Origin: Kribbella aluminosa
GTDB taxonomy: Bacteria; Actinomycetota; Actinomycetes; Propionibacteriales; Kribbellaceae
Direction of reading: 5' to 3'
DNA: 64,000 nucleotides
Assembly: GCF_017876295.1 (NCBI RefSeq)
Contig: NZ_JAGINT010000002.1
Location: 3,906,001-3,970,000, forward strand
Both the position numbers and the translations under genes were made by a program. Under the pieces are notes generated by a model. It was given only the letters and a program-made list of their open reading frames with translations. It did no database searches and was not told where the DNA came from. This document shows, piece by piece, positions 32,494 to 41,540 of the stretch. Within the stretch, counting starts at the first letter, position 1; each line of letters opens with the position of its first letter.

Positions 32494-33033
32494 ATGGCTG
32501 ACCCGTCGGACCTGTTGATCGACCGAACTCTCGTCCTGCTCCGGCACGCGAAGGCAGTGCCGCCGGAGACCAATCCGGAGCTGCCGGACCTCGAACGCCC
32601 GCTCGCCGAGCGCGGCCGTGCGGACGCGAGCGCGGCCGGCCGGCACCTCGTTGCCCAGGGCATCGAACCGGACCTGGTGCTGTGCTCGCCGTCGAAGCGC
32701 ACCCGGGAGACCTGGAAGGTCGTCGCCGAGGCCGGCGTCACCGCCAAGGACGTCTGGTACGACAAGCGGATGTACAACGCCGACACCGACGCCCTGCTGG
32801 ACGTCATCCACGAGGCCCCGGCGGAGGCCCGCACTGTCGTCGTGGTCGGGCACGCGCCGGGCATCCCGTGGCTGGCCGACGAGCTCGCGCTGGACGGCAC
32901 CAGCCCGGAGCGGATCGAGCTCACCCAGAAGTATCCGACCACCGGACTCGCGATCCTGCACCTCACCACCCGCTGGGCCGACCTCGCCGCGAACGAGGCC
33001 GACCTCGTGGAGTACGTCGTACCGCGCGCCTAG
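32494..33033 (+). CDS. SixA-type histidine phosphatase
   Basis: A 179-residue phosphoglycerate-mutase-like phosphatase. The N-terminal catalytic motif is LVLLRHAKA (RHG variant) and the second His is in VVVVGHAPGIPWLADELA. DLERPLAERGRADASAAG and LVLCSPSKRTRETW are typical of the SixA branch, which removes phosphate from phosphohistidine proteins. Target unknown. Its stop overlaps that of the convergent secreted peptidase by 4 nt. Confidence 0.88.
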   Translation: MADPSDLLIDRTLVLLRHAKAVPPETNPELPDLERPLAERGRADASAAGRHLVAQGIEPDLVLCSPSKRTRETWKVVAEAGVTAKDVWYDKRMYNADTDALLDVIHEAPAEARTVVVVGHAPGIPWLADELALDGTSPERIELTQKYPTTGLAILHLTTRWADLAANEADLVEYVVPRA

Positions 33034-34454
33034 TTGGGGGCCGGGCAGTTGCCGTCCGCCGGTAGCTGCCCGGTCAGCAGGTACTTCTCCGCCTTGCCGT
33101 CGACACACGGATTGTTCGAGAACAAGTACGACGCGTGGTTGCCGCCGTCGTCGGTGAGCAGCCGGGAGCCGGTGAGTACCGCCCGCATCCGGCGCGCGCC
33201 GAGCAGCGGCGTCGCCGGGTCGTAACGGCTCTGCAGGAGCAGGACCGGTACGGCGGACCGGATAGGCGCCTGCTTCACCGGGGCGACCGGCCAGAACGCA
33301 CACGGCGCGCTGTACCACGTGTTCATCCAAGCGAACTGCGGTGCGCGCCGATCGGCGACCGTGGTGTCCCAGTGCCACGCGTGCCAGCTCCGCGGCCAGC
33401 CGGGGTCCGTGCAGTTGTAAGCGAGCAGCCCTGGGTCCACCGACTGCAACGCGAACTGGTCCGTGATCGACAGCAGCCCGGACGGGTCACCGTGCCGGTA
33501 CTGAACCAGCGCGTCGGCCAGCGACGACCACAGGTCGTCCGTGTAGAGCGCAGACGCGAGCATGTCGTCCAGCTCGGCCGCACCGGCCCGTCCACCGGCC
33601 GGCTTCTTCGCCAGGTCGCCACGCGCCTTCTGCCACACGGTCGCGACAGCCTTCGCCGTCGTACCCAGGTGGTACGTCTTGTTCTGCCCTGCGATCCACC
33701 CGAACATCTGACCGGCCCGTGCCTGGAAAGCAGGGTCTTGCTCGTACGTCGTCCGGTACGTCGACACCAGCGGGTCGACCACGCTGTTCAGGATCATCCG
33801 CCCGGTGTGCTGCGGGAACAGCGTCGCGTACGTCGCTCCGAGCTTGGTGCCGTACGAATAGCCCAGGTAGTCGAGCTTGTCGCGGCCGAGCGCGATCCGG
33901 ATCCGGTCCATGTCGCGGGCGGCGTTCTCGGTGGTGATGTACGGCAGCAGGTCCTTGGCGTCGCGGCCGCACTGCTGTGCGATCTGCTTGGCCTGCTGCA
34001 CGCGCTGCTGTTCCTCCTGCGCGTTCGCCGGCTTGTAGGGGAGCGCGGGGTGCTTGACCAGTTTGCTGGTGTCACCACAGCTCACTGGCGTACTGTCCCC
34101 GACGCCGCGCGGGTCGAAGCTGAACACGGCGTACTGCTCGGCCACCTTCTCCGGCAGCGCTGCGTTCACCATCTGCTCCAGGCCGATCCCTGGCGCGCCC
34201 GGGCCGCCCGGGTTGACCAGCAGGGCATGCGGTGCGGACAGGCTGCCGACTCCGGAGATGGTCAGCGTGATCTGCTTCCCGTTCGGCTTCGCGTAGTCGA
34301 GTGGGACCTTGATCGTCGCGCAGGACACCTGCCGGAACGCCCCGGAGTCGGGTGGGCACTCGCCCCATTTCAGCTTCGGTGCGGCAACTGCGGGCGCAGT
34401 GAGTTGCGCGGCCATCGCTACGACAGCGACGGCCACGCCCAGAACCTTGGTCAA
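33030..34454 (-). CDS. Secreted tripeptidyl-aminopeptidase-like alpha/beta-hydrolase
   Basis: A 474-residue exported peptidase of the TAP/SlpE group. The signal peptide VLGVAVAVVAMAAQLTAPAV ends in an Ala-rich cleavage site. LLVNPGGPGAPGIGLEQMV is the oxyanion block, DPRGVGDSTPVSC follows, YLGYSYGTKLGATYATLFP holds the nucleophile Ser, and the C-terminal TAP-like region has LLLQSRYDPATPLLGA (Asp) and DDGGNHASY (His). The TTG at 34454 was chosen because AGGAAG lies 7 nt upstream and the signal peptide needs this start. It likely trims peptides outside the cell. Confidence 0.9.
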   Translation of the reverse strand: MTKVLGVAVAVVAMAAQLTAPAVAAPKLKWGECPPDSGAFRQVSCATIKVPLDYAKPNGKQITLTISGVGSLSAPHALLVNPGGPGAPGIGLEQMVNAALPEKVAEQYAVFSFDPRGVGDSTPVSCGDTSKLVKHPALPYKPANAQEEQQRVQQAKQIAQQCGRDAKDLLPYITTENAARDMDRIRIALGRDKLDYLGYSYGTKLGATYATLFPQHTGRMILNSVVDPLVSTYRTTYEQDPAFQARAGQMFGWIAGQNKTYHLGTTAKAVATVWQKARGDLAKKPAGGRAGAAELDDMLASALYTDDLWSSLADALVQYRHGDPSGLLSITDQFALQSVDPGLLAYNCTDPGWPRSWHAWHWDTTVADRRAPQFAWMNTWYSAPCAFWPVAPVKQAPIRSAVPVLLLQSRYDPATPLLGARRMRAVLTGSRLLTDDGGNHASYLFSNNPCVDGKAEKYLLTGQLPADGNCPAPN

Positions 34455-34473
34455 AGCGCTACTTCCTGGTGCG

Positions 34474-36699
34474 TCAGGAGTCGCGGGCGGGCAACCAATG
34501 GGTAGTGCTGTTGATGGTAATCAAACGTTGGGTCGCCCGGGTCAGTACGACATACAGCGCGCGCACACCGCCCAGGGTGTCGCTGACGATCCGGTCCGGC
34601 TCGACCACCACGACACCGTCGTACTCCAGGCCCTTCGAGTCCAAGGGGCTGACGGCAACCACCCGCGGATCGCCGAGCTCGGCCAGCACCGGGTCGACCG
34701 CCGGCCGGAGCGCCGGCGGCACGATGACGCCGACGGTGCCCTCGACCAGCTGCAGCAGCTCCACGGCCGCGTCGCCGGCCGCCTCCGCGACCTTGCCCGC
34801 GTCGAATACCCGGTGCTCCGGGCCCACCCCGGTACTGCGGACCGCCTTCGGCAGGTCGGCGTCCGGGATCGACTGCCGGATCACCTCACCGGCGAACGCG
34901 TAGATCTCGGCCGAGTTCCGGTAGTTGGTGGACAGCCGGAAGGAGTGCCGCTGCAGGTGCGACAGCATCGAGTCCATCGCGGCCTGCGCCTCGGCCGGGT
35001 CCCGCCAGGAGCTCTGCGCCAGGTCGCCGACGATCGTCCAGCTGGCCTGCGGGCCGCGCCGGGTGACCATCCGCCACTGCATGGGGGAGAGGTCCTGCGC
35101 CTCGTCGACCAGGACGTGCGCGTACTCCTCCGGCTCCTCCGCCTCGCGGGCAGCCGCGGCCCGGGCTCGACGCTCGGAGCTGGTCAGCACCTCGTTGACG
35201 CCGTCGGTCAGCCCTTCCAGCCAGTCGAACTCCTCGTCGGTGTTCTCCACGACCGGCGGCCGGCCCAGGATCGTCGTCAGCTCGTCCAGGAGCGCCACGT
35301 CCGCGACGGTGAACTCCTCCGTCGTACGGATCGCGGTGGCGAGGGCGTCGACCTCCCTCGGGGTCAGCTCGTTGCGGGCCCAGCGCTGCAGGCGGCGCGG
35401 GTCGCCGAGCCAGCGCAGTACCGACTCGGCGGTCAGCACCGGCCACCACTGGCTGAAGAACGTCCGGAACGCGGGGGTGTCGGTGATGCGGTCACCGAAC
35501 GCCTCGCGGTCGCCCAGCGGCCCGTTCCGCAGATCCTCCGGGAACCGCTGCCAGAGCGCGGCGATCAGACCCTTACGCGCCTCGGCGGCCGCGCGGTTCC
35601 GAGCAGTACGCCGGAGCGCGTTGCGGCGGACGTTGTCGAGCTGGTTCGCGTCCAGCTCGACCGTCGCACCGCCAAGGAACACCCGGAACGTCGTCGGCGC
35701 GTTCGGCACCCGGTCGCGGGCAGCGCGGGACAGCACGCCGCGCATCCGCAGCGAGCCCTTGACCGCGGCCGCCGCGGCGCTGTCGACAGCAGTCGCCTTC
35801 ACCCCGTCGACCAGCTCACCGACGGCCCGCAGCGAGACCGTGTTCTCGCCGAGGCTCGGCAGCACCCGCTCGATGTACGCCATGAAGGCGGCCGACGGTC
35901 CGACCACCAGGACGCCGCCGCGCTCGAAGCGCCGGCGGTCGCTGTAGAGCAGGTACGCCGCGCGGTGCAGCGCGACCACGGTCTTGCCGGTACCGGGACC
36001 GCCGCCGATGACCGTGACGCCACGGGCCGGTGCCCGGATCGCCTCGTCCTGCTCGGCCTGGATGGTGGCGACGATGTCCCGCATCGTGTGCCCGCGGGCC
36101 CGCGACAGCGACGCCATCAGCGCGCCCTCGCCCATCACCAGCAGGTCCTCCGGCGCGCGTTCCGGTGCCAGCAGGTCGTCCTCGAGGCCGGCGATCCGGG
36201 CGCCCTTGTTCCGCAGCACGCGGCGCCGGACGACCTTCTGCCGGTCGGTCGGGGTGGCCCGGTAGAACGGCTCGGCGGCAGGCGCCCGCCAGTCGATCAC
36301 GAGCGGTTCGTACTCCGCGTCGCGGACGCCGATCCGCCCGACGTACAGCTTGTCGAGGTCGGCCGCGGACGCGGCGGCCGGCTGGTCGTCGCCCCGGTCG
36401 GAGTCGAGCCGGCCGAACACCAGGCCCTCGTGCTCCGCGTCCAGCTCGGCGATCCGGCGGGCGGCCGCGAACACCAGCACGTCCCGCTCGTACAGACCGG
36501 TCTGCTCCTCGTCGCGGACACGGCCGACGTTCTGCGCCTGGCCACGCTGGTGACCTTCGACCGCGATCCGGGACGCGGACCGGGCGGCTTCTTCGACCCG
36601 GCCGTACACCCGGTCGACGTGTTGTTGCTCAGCCGCCAGCTCAGCCCGCTCCACCTTGTCGTGGTTGTCGTGATCGGCCGTTGTGGGGGTTTGATCCAC
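34474..36699 (-). CDS. HelD-type superfamily 1 ATPase (RNA polymerase recycling factor)
   Basis: A 741-residue UvrD-like protein. An N-terminal coiled-coil arm (about 10-100, charged) comes first. Walker A is GGGPGTGKTVVALHR at about residues 232-246. Motif II is LVDEAQDLSPMQW and later motifs are STNYRNSAEI and SPLDSKGLEYDGVVVVEP. This layout is that of actinobacterial HelD/HelR proteins, which clear stalled RNA polymerase and in some species protect it from rifamycin. I saw no rifamycin-associated element upstream, so that role is unproven. GTG start at 36699 with GAGAGG upstream. Confidence 0.88.
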   Translation of the reverse strand: MDQTPTTADHDNHDKVERAELAAEQQHVDRVYGRVEEAARSASRIAVEGHQRGQAQNVGRVRDEEQTGLYERDVLVFAAARRIAELDAEHEGLVFGRLDSDRGDDQPAAASAADLDKLYVGRIGVRDAEYEPLVIDWRAPAAEPFYRATPTDRQKVVRRRVLRNKGARIAGLEDDLLAPERAPEDLLVMGEGALMASLSRARGHTMRDIVATIQAEQDEAIRAPARGVTVIGGGPGTGKTVVALHRAAYLLYSDRRRFERGGVLVVGPSAAFMAYIERVLPSLGENTVSLRAVGELVDGVKATAVDSAAAAAVKGSLRMRGVLSRAARDRVPNAPTTFRVFLGGATVELDANQLDNVRRNALRRTARNRAAAEARKGLIAALWQRFPEDLRNGPLGDREAFGDRITDTPAFRTFFSQWWPVLTAESVLRWLGDPRRLQRWARNELTPREVDALATAIRTTEEFTVADVALLDELTTILGRPPVVENTDEEFDWLEGLTDGVNEVLTSSERRARAAAAREAEEPEEYAHVLVDEAQDLSPMQWRMVTRRGPQASWTIVGDLAQSSWRDPAEAQAAMDSMLSHLQRHSFRLSTNYRNSAEIYAFAGEVIRQSIPDADLPKAVRSTGVGPEHRVFDAGKVAEAAGDAAVELLQLVEGTVGVIVPPALRPAVDPVLAELGDPRVVAVSPLDSKGLEYDGVVVVEPDRIVSDTLGGVRALYVVLTRATQRLITINSTTHWLPARDS

Positions 36700-36801
36700 C
36701 GAGGTCCTCTCTACCGCCGGGCTCAGTTCCCGACTCAGCCCGACTCAGAACACAGGAACAACCAATCTTAGTTGCCCTGGTCGTTCAACCCCACAGCGGT
36801 C

Positions 36802-38109
36802 TCAGGCCTTCCCGATGGCGTCCGCCACAATCGCGGCGCCGAGCGTGGTCGCGGGCACACCGGAGCCCGGGTGAGCGCCCGCTCCGACGCAGTACAGGCC
36901 CTTCACCGGCGACACGTTGGAGGCCCGGCGGCGGGCGGTCTTGTAGCCCTCCCAGGCGACACCGGCCCACCAGGACGGCGACGTCTGCCGGGAGACCACG
37001 TTCTCGCGGACAGGCAGGCCACGGGCGACCAGGAGGTCCAGTACGTCGTCGGTCGGGTACCCGTGGACCAGCACGGACCACGCCTGGTGACCGGCCGGCG
37101 CCGTACCGCCTGTCCGTACGACGACAGTCGGCGTACCGTGCAGCACGGTCTCGAACGGGAGCTCCGGCACCGGGTCCTTGAGCCCCAGGTGTACGACGTA
37201 CGCCGCCTGGGCCTGGTGTGTCGACAGGATCCGCTTGCGCGCCTTCTTGGCGGCCGGGTCGTCCAGCAGGGACTCGTAGAGCACCCGTGGGTCGATGTCG
37301 GTCACCACGATGTCCGCGCGTACCTCCTCGCCGTCCGACAGCCGTACGCCGGTGACTGCGCCGTCGGCGGTGTTGACCGCCACGACCTCGGCACTGGTCC
37401 GTACGGTGATCTTGCGCTCGCCGGCACGCTGCACCAGCGCGTCGGCCAGGGCACCGAAACCGCCGTCGATCGTCCAGCGGCCGAACGTGCGCTCCAGGTA
37501 CGACCAGACGCCGACGTACCCGGGCGTCAGGCCGGCGTCCGAACCACCCTGGGCTGCGAAGTGCCGCAGTACCGCACGAGCGCGGTCGTCGGTCAGCTCC
37601 CGCTGTGCGACCTTCTCCAGCGACTGCCAAGGCTTGAGCGCGCGGATGGTCTTGATCGGCAGCTTGTCCTCGAGCGGTGGCTCCAGCGAGGTCTTCCGAA
37701 GCAGTTGCCACGTGTCGCCGTACGCGTCGACCAGCTTGGTCCACTGCGCGGCCACAGGTGCACCTGCCAGGTCCGTCCACGCCTCCTCCTGCGCACCGCG
37801 GTCGCTGACCGGCAGGTCGAGTACGGAGCCGTCGGAGAACATGTGGCGACGTGGCTCGGTCACCGGCTCCAGCTGGACGAGGCTCTCGATGGGGCGCCCG
37901 CTCTTACGGAACAGGTCGCGCAGGGCAGCCGGGAGCGTCGTACTGGCAGCTCCTGCGTCCCAGGTGAAGCCGTCGGCGTCTACGCGACCCAGCACACCGC
38001 CCAGGTGCTCGTCGCGTTCGCAGATGGTCACCTGGTGGCCGAGCTTCGCCAGCCGCACAGCACTCGCAAGACCGGCCAGACCGGCCCCGACCACAATCAC
38101 ATCAGCCAC
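36802..38109 (-). CDS. Phytoene desaturase/crtI-like FAD oxidoreductase
   Basis: A 435-residue flavin oxidoreductase. The N-terminal FAD motif is VIVVGAGLAGLASAVRLAKL, followed by ERDEHLGGVLGRVDADGFTW. The middle shows GTYL-type region FGRWTIDGGFGALADAL, and the C-terminus has GLYCVGAGAHPGSGVPATTL. This is the phytoene-desaturase-related group, but no carotenoid genes are next to it and the substrate is open. The GTG at 38109 overlaps the DUF4126 gene by 8 nt; an in-frame GTG at 38121 is an alternative. It is coupled to the DUF4126 protein. Confidence 0.86.
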   Translation of the reverse strand: MADVIVVGAGLAGLASAVRLAKLGHQVTICERDEHLGGVLGRVDADGFTWDAGAASTTLPAALRDLFRKSGRPIESLVQLEPVTEPRRHMFSDGSVLDLPVSDRGAQEEAWTDLAGAPVAAQWTKLVDAYGDTWQLLRKTSLEPPLEDKLPIKTIRALKPWQSLEKVAQRELTDDRARAVLRHFAAQGGSDAGLTPGYVGVWSYLERTFGRWTIDGGFGALADALVQRAGERKITVRTSAEVVAVNTADGAVTGVRLSDGEEVRADIVVTDIDPRVLYESLLDDPAAKKARKRILSTHQAQAAYVVHLGLKDPVPELPFETVLHGTPTVVVRTGGTAPAGHQAWSVLVHGYPTDDVLDLLVARGLPVRENVVSRQTSPSWWAGVAWEGYKTARRRASNVSPVKGLYCVGAGAHPGSGVPATTLGAAIVADAIGKA

Positions 38110-38698
38110 TGCTGTTCCCACGTTTCTCTCGCCACGCCTTGAACCTGACATACCCGCGCCGGATCAGCCTGAACGCGAAGTACACCGCGATCAGCCCGAG
38201 GATCAGCAGCACGCCGGCGATGATCAGCGCGGCCTCGGGATGGAACGCGGCCAGCGAGACCACACCGGCGACCGCGACATCCTCTCCCGACGACGCGGCG
38301 ATGTTCGTGATCGGCTCGGGGGAGGTGTTGATCGCGAGCCGCAGACTCGACTTCACAGCGTGCGAGAGCAGCGCCACCAGACCGCCGGTGGTCGCGATCA
38401 CGGCCTGGTGCAGCGTGCTCGCCTGACCGGACATCAGCGCGGCCAGGATCGCGCCGATGGCCGGCCGGATCACGGTCGAGATCGCGTCCCACGCGGAGTC
38501 GACGTACGGGATCTTGTCGGCCACGAACTCGAACGCGAACAGCACACCCGCGGCGATCAGCACCGGCGTCGTGGTCAGTGCGTGCGGCACCTCGCCGGCG
38601 CCGGCGAAGCGGCCCAGCAGACCCAGGACCAGCACGCAGGCATAGGCGTTCACCCCACTGGCCCAGCCTGTCGTCACCGCCAGCGGCAGCGCTTCCAT
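38102..38698 (-). CDS. DUF4126 membrane protein
   Basis: A 198-residue protein with about five hydrophobic segments. MEALPLAVTTGWASGVNAYA and LLGRFAGAGEVPHAL, then FEFVADKIPYVDSAWDAIST and HAVKSSLRLAINTSPEP, are the DUF4126 signature. It ends in a basic tail. Function unknown. First gene of a coupled pair with the FAD oxidoreductase. Confidence 0.87.
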   Translation of the reverse strand: MEALPLAVTTGWASGVNAYACVLVLGLLGRFAGAGEVPHALTTTPVLIAAGVLFAFEFVADKIPYVDSAWDAISTVIRPAIGAILAALMSGQASTLHQAVIATTGGLVALLSHAVKSSLRLAINTSPEPITNIAASSGEDVAVAGVVSLAAFHPEAALIIAGVLLILGLIAVYFAFRLIRRGYVRFKAWREKRGNSSG

Positions 38699-38860
38699 CG
38701 TGGTACTCCGTAACCGTCGGTACCCGGCATGTTTTCGTCAGTATCGAACCCGTCGACGTGAGTTTTGGTTAACCGTTGACATCCGCGACGGGCCGACTCA
38801 CAGTGACTAGGCTGCCAGTCTGTGTGACCGGCACCCCGCCCACGGGTTCAGGAGATCATC

Positions 38861-40792
38861 ATGCTGCGTCGTCCGAAGATTCTTGCCGCACTCGCTGCGG
38901 TAGCGCTGCCGACCGCACTGGTCGGCGTGTCGTTGGGAAGTCCACCAGCCGAGGCGTCACAGCCGCCTGCGCCGACCAGTGCGAGCGCCAGGGGTATGTC
39001 GGCGTACGGCGCCGCCGCTGCGAAGTACGGCGTACCGGAGCAGGTGCTGCTGGCCGTGTCGTACGCGGAGTCCCGGTGGGACGACCACGCCGGCGCGCCG
39101 AGCACCACCGGTGGGTACGGCCCGATGCACCTCACCGGCCTCGGCGCCTCCGAGGTCGCCGACCTGTCCGGAAAGCAGAAGGTGGCCACGGCCGAGTCCC
39201 TGCAGACGCTCAAGAAGGCGTCCGAGCTGACCGGCCTCGACCAGTCTACGCTGCGCACCGACACGACCGCCAACATCGACGGCGGCGCCGCGGTGCTCGC
39301 GTCGTACCAGAAGTCGCTCGGCCTGCCGACCGGCGCGAACACCTCCGCCGCCGACTGGTACGGCGCGGTGGCGTCGTACGCCGAGGCCGGGGACAAGGTC
39401 GGCGCGGGCGGCTTCGCCGACGACGTCTACTCGATCCTGGCGAAGGGCGCCGCCCGGACCACCAACACCGGCCAGCAGATCGTGATGCCGGCGCTCGCGG
39501 TGAAGCCGGACAAGTCCCAGCTGAGCAAGCTGTCGCTGCCGGCCGGCGTACAACCGTCCAAGTCGAACGTGGAGTGCCCCGCGTCGCTCGGCTGCGAGTG
39601 GCTGCCGGCGCCGTACTCCGAGTTCGGCACGGCGGGCGACTACGGCAACCACGACCTCGCCAACCGGCCGAAGACCGGCAAGATCAACTACATCGTCATC
39701 CACGACACCGAGGGCACCTGGCAGGGCGTGCTGAACCTGGTGCAGGACCCGACGTACGTGAGCTGGAACTACACGATGCGCTCGTCGGACGGCCACGTCT
39801 GGCAGCACGTGAAGGCCAAGGACGTCGCCTGGCACGCCGGCAACTGGTACGTGAACATGCACAGCATCGGCATCGAGCACGAGGGCTTCGCGCCGCAGGG
39901 CGCCACCTGGTTCACCGAGTCGCTCTACCGCAACTCGGCCAAGCTGGTGCGCTACCTGGCCGTGAAGAACAACATCCCGCTCGACCGTGCGCACATCATC
40001 GGCCACGACCAGGTGCCGGGCACGGTCCCGTCCACGGTCGCCGGCATGCACTGGGACCCGGGACCGTACTGGGACTGGGAGCACTACTTCGACCTGCTCG
40101 GCGCGCCGATCTGGGGCAAGTCCGTGCTGCCGGTGAAGGCCGGGTCGGTCGTCACGATCAAGCCGGGCTTCGCGGGCAACGTCCAGGTCGTCAGCAACTG
40201 CGACGCCCCGGGTACGCCGTGCAAGCCACAGGCCACTAACTTCGTGTACCTGCGCCAGGCGCCGGACGACAACGCCCCGCTGGTCAAGGACATCGGCCTG
40301 CACAAGGACGGCTCGGACGGTACGACGGACGTGGCCGACATGGGCTCCCGGGCGGCGGCCGGCTCGCAGTACGTCGTAGCGGAGCGGCAGGGTGACTGGG
40401 TGGCTGTCTGGTACCTCGGGGCGAAGGGCTGGTTCAAGAGCCCGGTCTCCGCGCCGGACGCGTTCGCCAAGCCCAGCCTGGTCGTGAAGCCGAAGGCGGG
40501 CCGTACGTCGGTGCCGGTGTATGGACGGGCGTACCCGGAGCAGGCGGCGTACCCGGCCGGGATCCCTTACCAGACGGTGACTCCGCTGCAGTACACGATC
40601 GGCGCGGGCCAGGCCTACCCGGTCGCTGACCTGCGCATCGAGACCGACTACTACCGGGCTGTCACGTTCAACGGTCAGGCGCCGGCGGACCACGTACAGG
40701 TGCTCGGCAAGGACAGGTACTACGAGATCTGGTTCGGCCACCGGATGGCATACGTCCGGGCTGCCGACGTAGACGTACGGCCGGCCGTCTAG
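38861..40792 (+). CDS. Secreted N-acetylmuramoyl-L-alanine amidase with N-terminal lysozyme-like domain
   Basis: A 643-residue exported wall hydrolase. After the signal peptide (ILAALAAVALPTALVGVSLG) residues about 48-190 resemble a lytic-transglycosylase fold (YGVPEQVLLAVSYAESRWDD, GGYGPMHLTGLG). The amidase_2/PGRP domain (about 265-425) has YIVIHDTEGTWQGVLN, WHAGNWYVNMHSIGIEHEGF and AHIIGHDQVPGT as zinc and catalytic blocks. A C-terminal half (about 430-643) contains SH3-like repeats (FVYLRQAPDDNAPLV, YRAVTFNGQAPADHVQV). It would cut the glycan-peptide bond. The ATG at 38861 has AGGAG upstream. Confidence 0.9.
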   Translation: MLRRPKILAALAAVALPTALVGVSLGSPPAEASQPPAPTSASARGMSAYGAAAAKYGVPEQVLLAVSYAESRWDDHAGAPSTTGGYGPMHLTGLGASEVADLSGKQKVATAESLQTLKKASELTGLDQSTLRTDTTANIDGGAAVLASYQKSLGLPTGANTSAADWYGAVASYAEAGDKVGAGGFADDVYSILAKGAARTTNTGQQIVMPALAVKPDKSQLSKLSLPAGVQPSKSNVECPASLGCEWLPAPYSEFGTAGDYGNHDLANRPKTGKINYIVIHDTEGTWQGVLNLVQDPTYVSWNYTMRSSDGHVWQHVKAKDVAWHAGNWYVNMHSIGIEHEGFAPQGATWFTESLYRNSAKLVRYLAVKNNIPLDRAHIIGHDQVPGTVPSTVAGMHWDPGPYWDWEHYFDLLGAPIWGKSVLPVKAGSVVTIKPGFAGNVQVVSNCDAPGTPCKPQATNFVYLRQAPDDNAPLVKDIGLHKDGSDGTTDVADMGSRAAAGSQYVVAERQGDWVAVWYLGAKGWFKSPVSAPDAFAKPSLVVKPKAGRTSVPVYGRAYPEQAAYPAGIPYQTVTPLQYTIGAGQAYPVADLRIETDYYRAVTFNGQAPADHVQVLGKDRYYEIWFGHRMAYVRAADVDVRPAV

Positions 40793-40795
40793 GCT
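40790..40795 (+). promoter_or_regulatory. -10 box TAGGCT made from the amidase stop codon, leaderless start at 40803
   Basis: TAGGCT begins with the amidase TAG stop and ends 7 nt before the GTG at 40803. No ribosome site is present. Confidence 0.5.
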
Positions 40796-40802
40796 GCCGC
40801 AC

Positions 40803-41540
40803 GTGATCGACGAAGCCGTCCAGCCGTTGCTGGACGGCTTCGTTACGTCTGTACGGACTGTCGCCGACGTCCGGGCCGTCTGGCTGCACGGGTCGCTGGC
40901 GCTGGGGGACTACCAGCTGGGCCGCAGCGACCTGGACGTGATCGTCGTCGTGTCCGGGCCGCCGCCGCCCTCCGTCGCCGAGGTACACCAGGAGCTGATC
41001 CGGTCGGACCCGCTGGCCGCCAAGCTGCACTGCTCGTACATGACGGACCTCGCGGACCTGTCCGTGCGGCACCCGACGTTCGCCCAGCAGCGGTACTTCG
41101 ACCGGCCGGTGACGCCGGTGACCCGCCGGGAGCTTGCCATCGGCAACCGATCGCTCTACGGGCCGCCGCCGGCCGAACTGCTCCCGCCGGTGTCCGACGA
41201 GGAGCTGTTCGAGTTCGTCCGCCGGGACCTGCGCGACTTCTGGCTGCCGGCCGCGCGGAAGCGGGAACGGTGGTACCGCGACATCTGGGTCGACCTGAGT
41301 CTGCTCACGATCGCTCGGGCGCACGTGACGCTGGCGACCGGAGACCTGATCACCAAGCGGGCCGCGCTCGACATCCTGCCGCGGCTCGGGGCGCCCGCGG
41401 ACGTCGTCGAGGACATCCGCCGGCGCCGGTACGGGCCGGAGTTCCGGATCGGGCCGTGGTGGCGGCACACCCGCGCCGGGCTGACCCGGCGCTTCGTGCG
41501 GACCGCGATACCCACGGTCCTGGGTCAACAGCTCAGTTGA
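40803..41540 (+). CDS. Nucleotidyltransferase-domain protein (ANT-like)
   Basis: A 245-residue member of the nucleotidyltransferase superfamily. VWLHGSLALGDYQLGRSDLD plus VIVVVSG is the GSxx..GxSDLD metal-binding motif of aminoglycoside adenylyltransferase-like proteins. The C-terminal helical half includes RERWYRDIWVDLSLLTIARA and TGDLITKRAALDIL, similar to the DUF4111-type region of ANT enzymes. Whether it modifies an antibiotic is unknown. The leaderless -10 box supports GTG 40803. A perfect 15-bp stem lies in codons 3-14. The stop overlaps that of the YbaK gene by 8 nt. Confidence 0.8.
   Translation: MIDEAVQPLLDGFVTSVRTVADVRAVWLHGSLALGDYQLGRSDLDVIVVVSGPPPPSVAEVHQELIRSDPLAAKLHCSYMTDLADLSVRHPTFAQQRYFDRPVTPVTRRELAIGNRSLYGPPPAELLPPVSDEELFEFVRRDLRDFWLPAARKRERWYRDIWVDLSLLTIARAHVTLATGDLITKRAALDILPRLGAPADVVEDIRRRRYGPEFRIGPWWRHTRAGLTRRFVRTAIPTVLGQQLS
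40810..40843 (+). terminator. Perfect 15-bp hairpin at the amidase/nucleotidyltransferase junction
   Basis: ACGAAGCCGTCCAGC (40810-40824) and its exact complement (40829-40843) flank a CGTT loop. It begins 17 nt after the amidase stop and lies within the first codons of the next gene. It can act as an amidase terminator or as structure over a start codon. Confidence 0.55.

Noticed and set aside
36700..36801. Rifamycin-associated element upstream of the HelD-type gene
   Set aside because: No matching inverted repeat is visible between the helicase start and the next gene, so a rifamycin-inducible role is not supported.
36802..38109. Carotenoid biosynthesis cluster
   Set aside because: The phytoene-desaturase-like gene has no crtB, crtE or cyclase partner nearby; the polyprenyl synthase at 30446 belongs to a different conserved pair.
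38776..38813. TTGACA/TAGGCT promoter for the amidase
   Set aside because: Both boxes look good alone, but the 26-nt spacing is too long for one promoter.
40803..41540. Aminoglycoside resistance gene
   Set aside because: The nucleotidyltransferase core motif is present, but similarity to known resistance enzymes cannot be shown from sequence reading alone, so only the fold is called.
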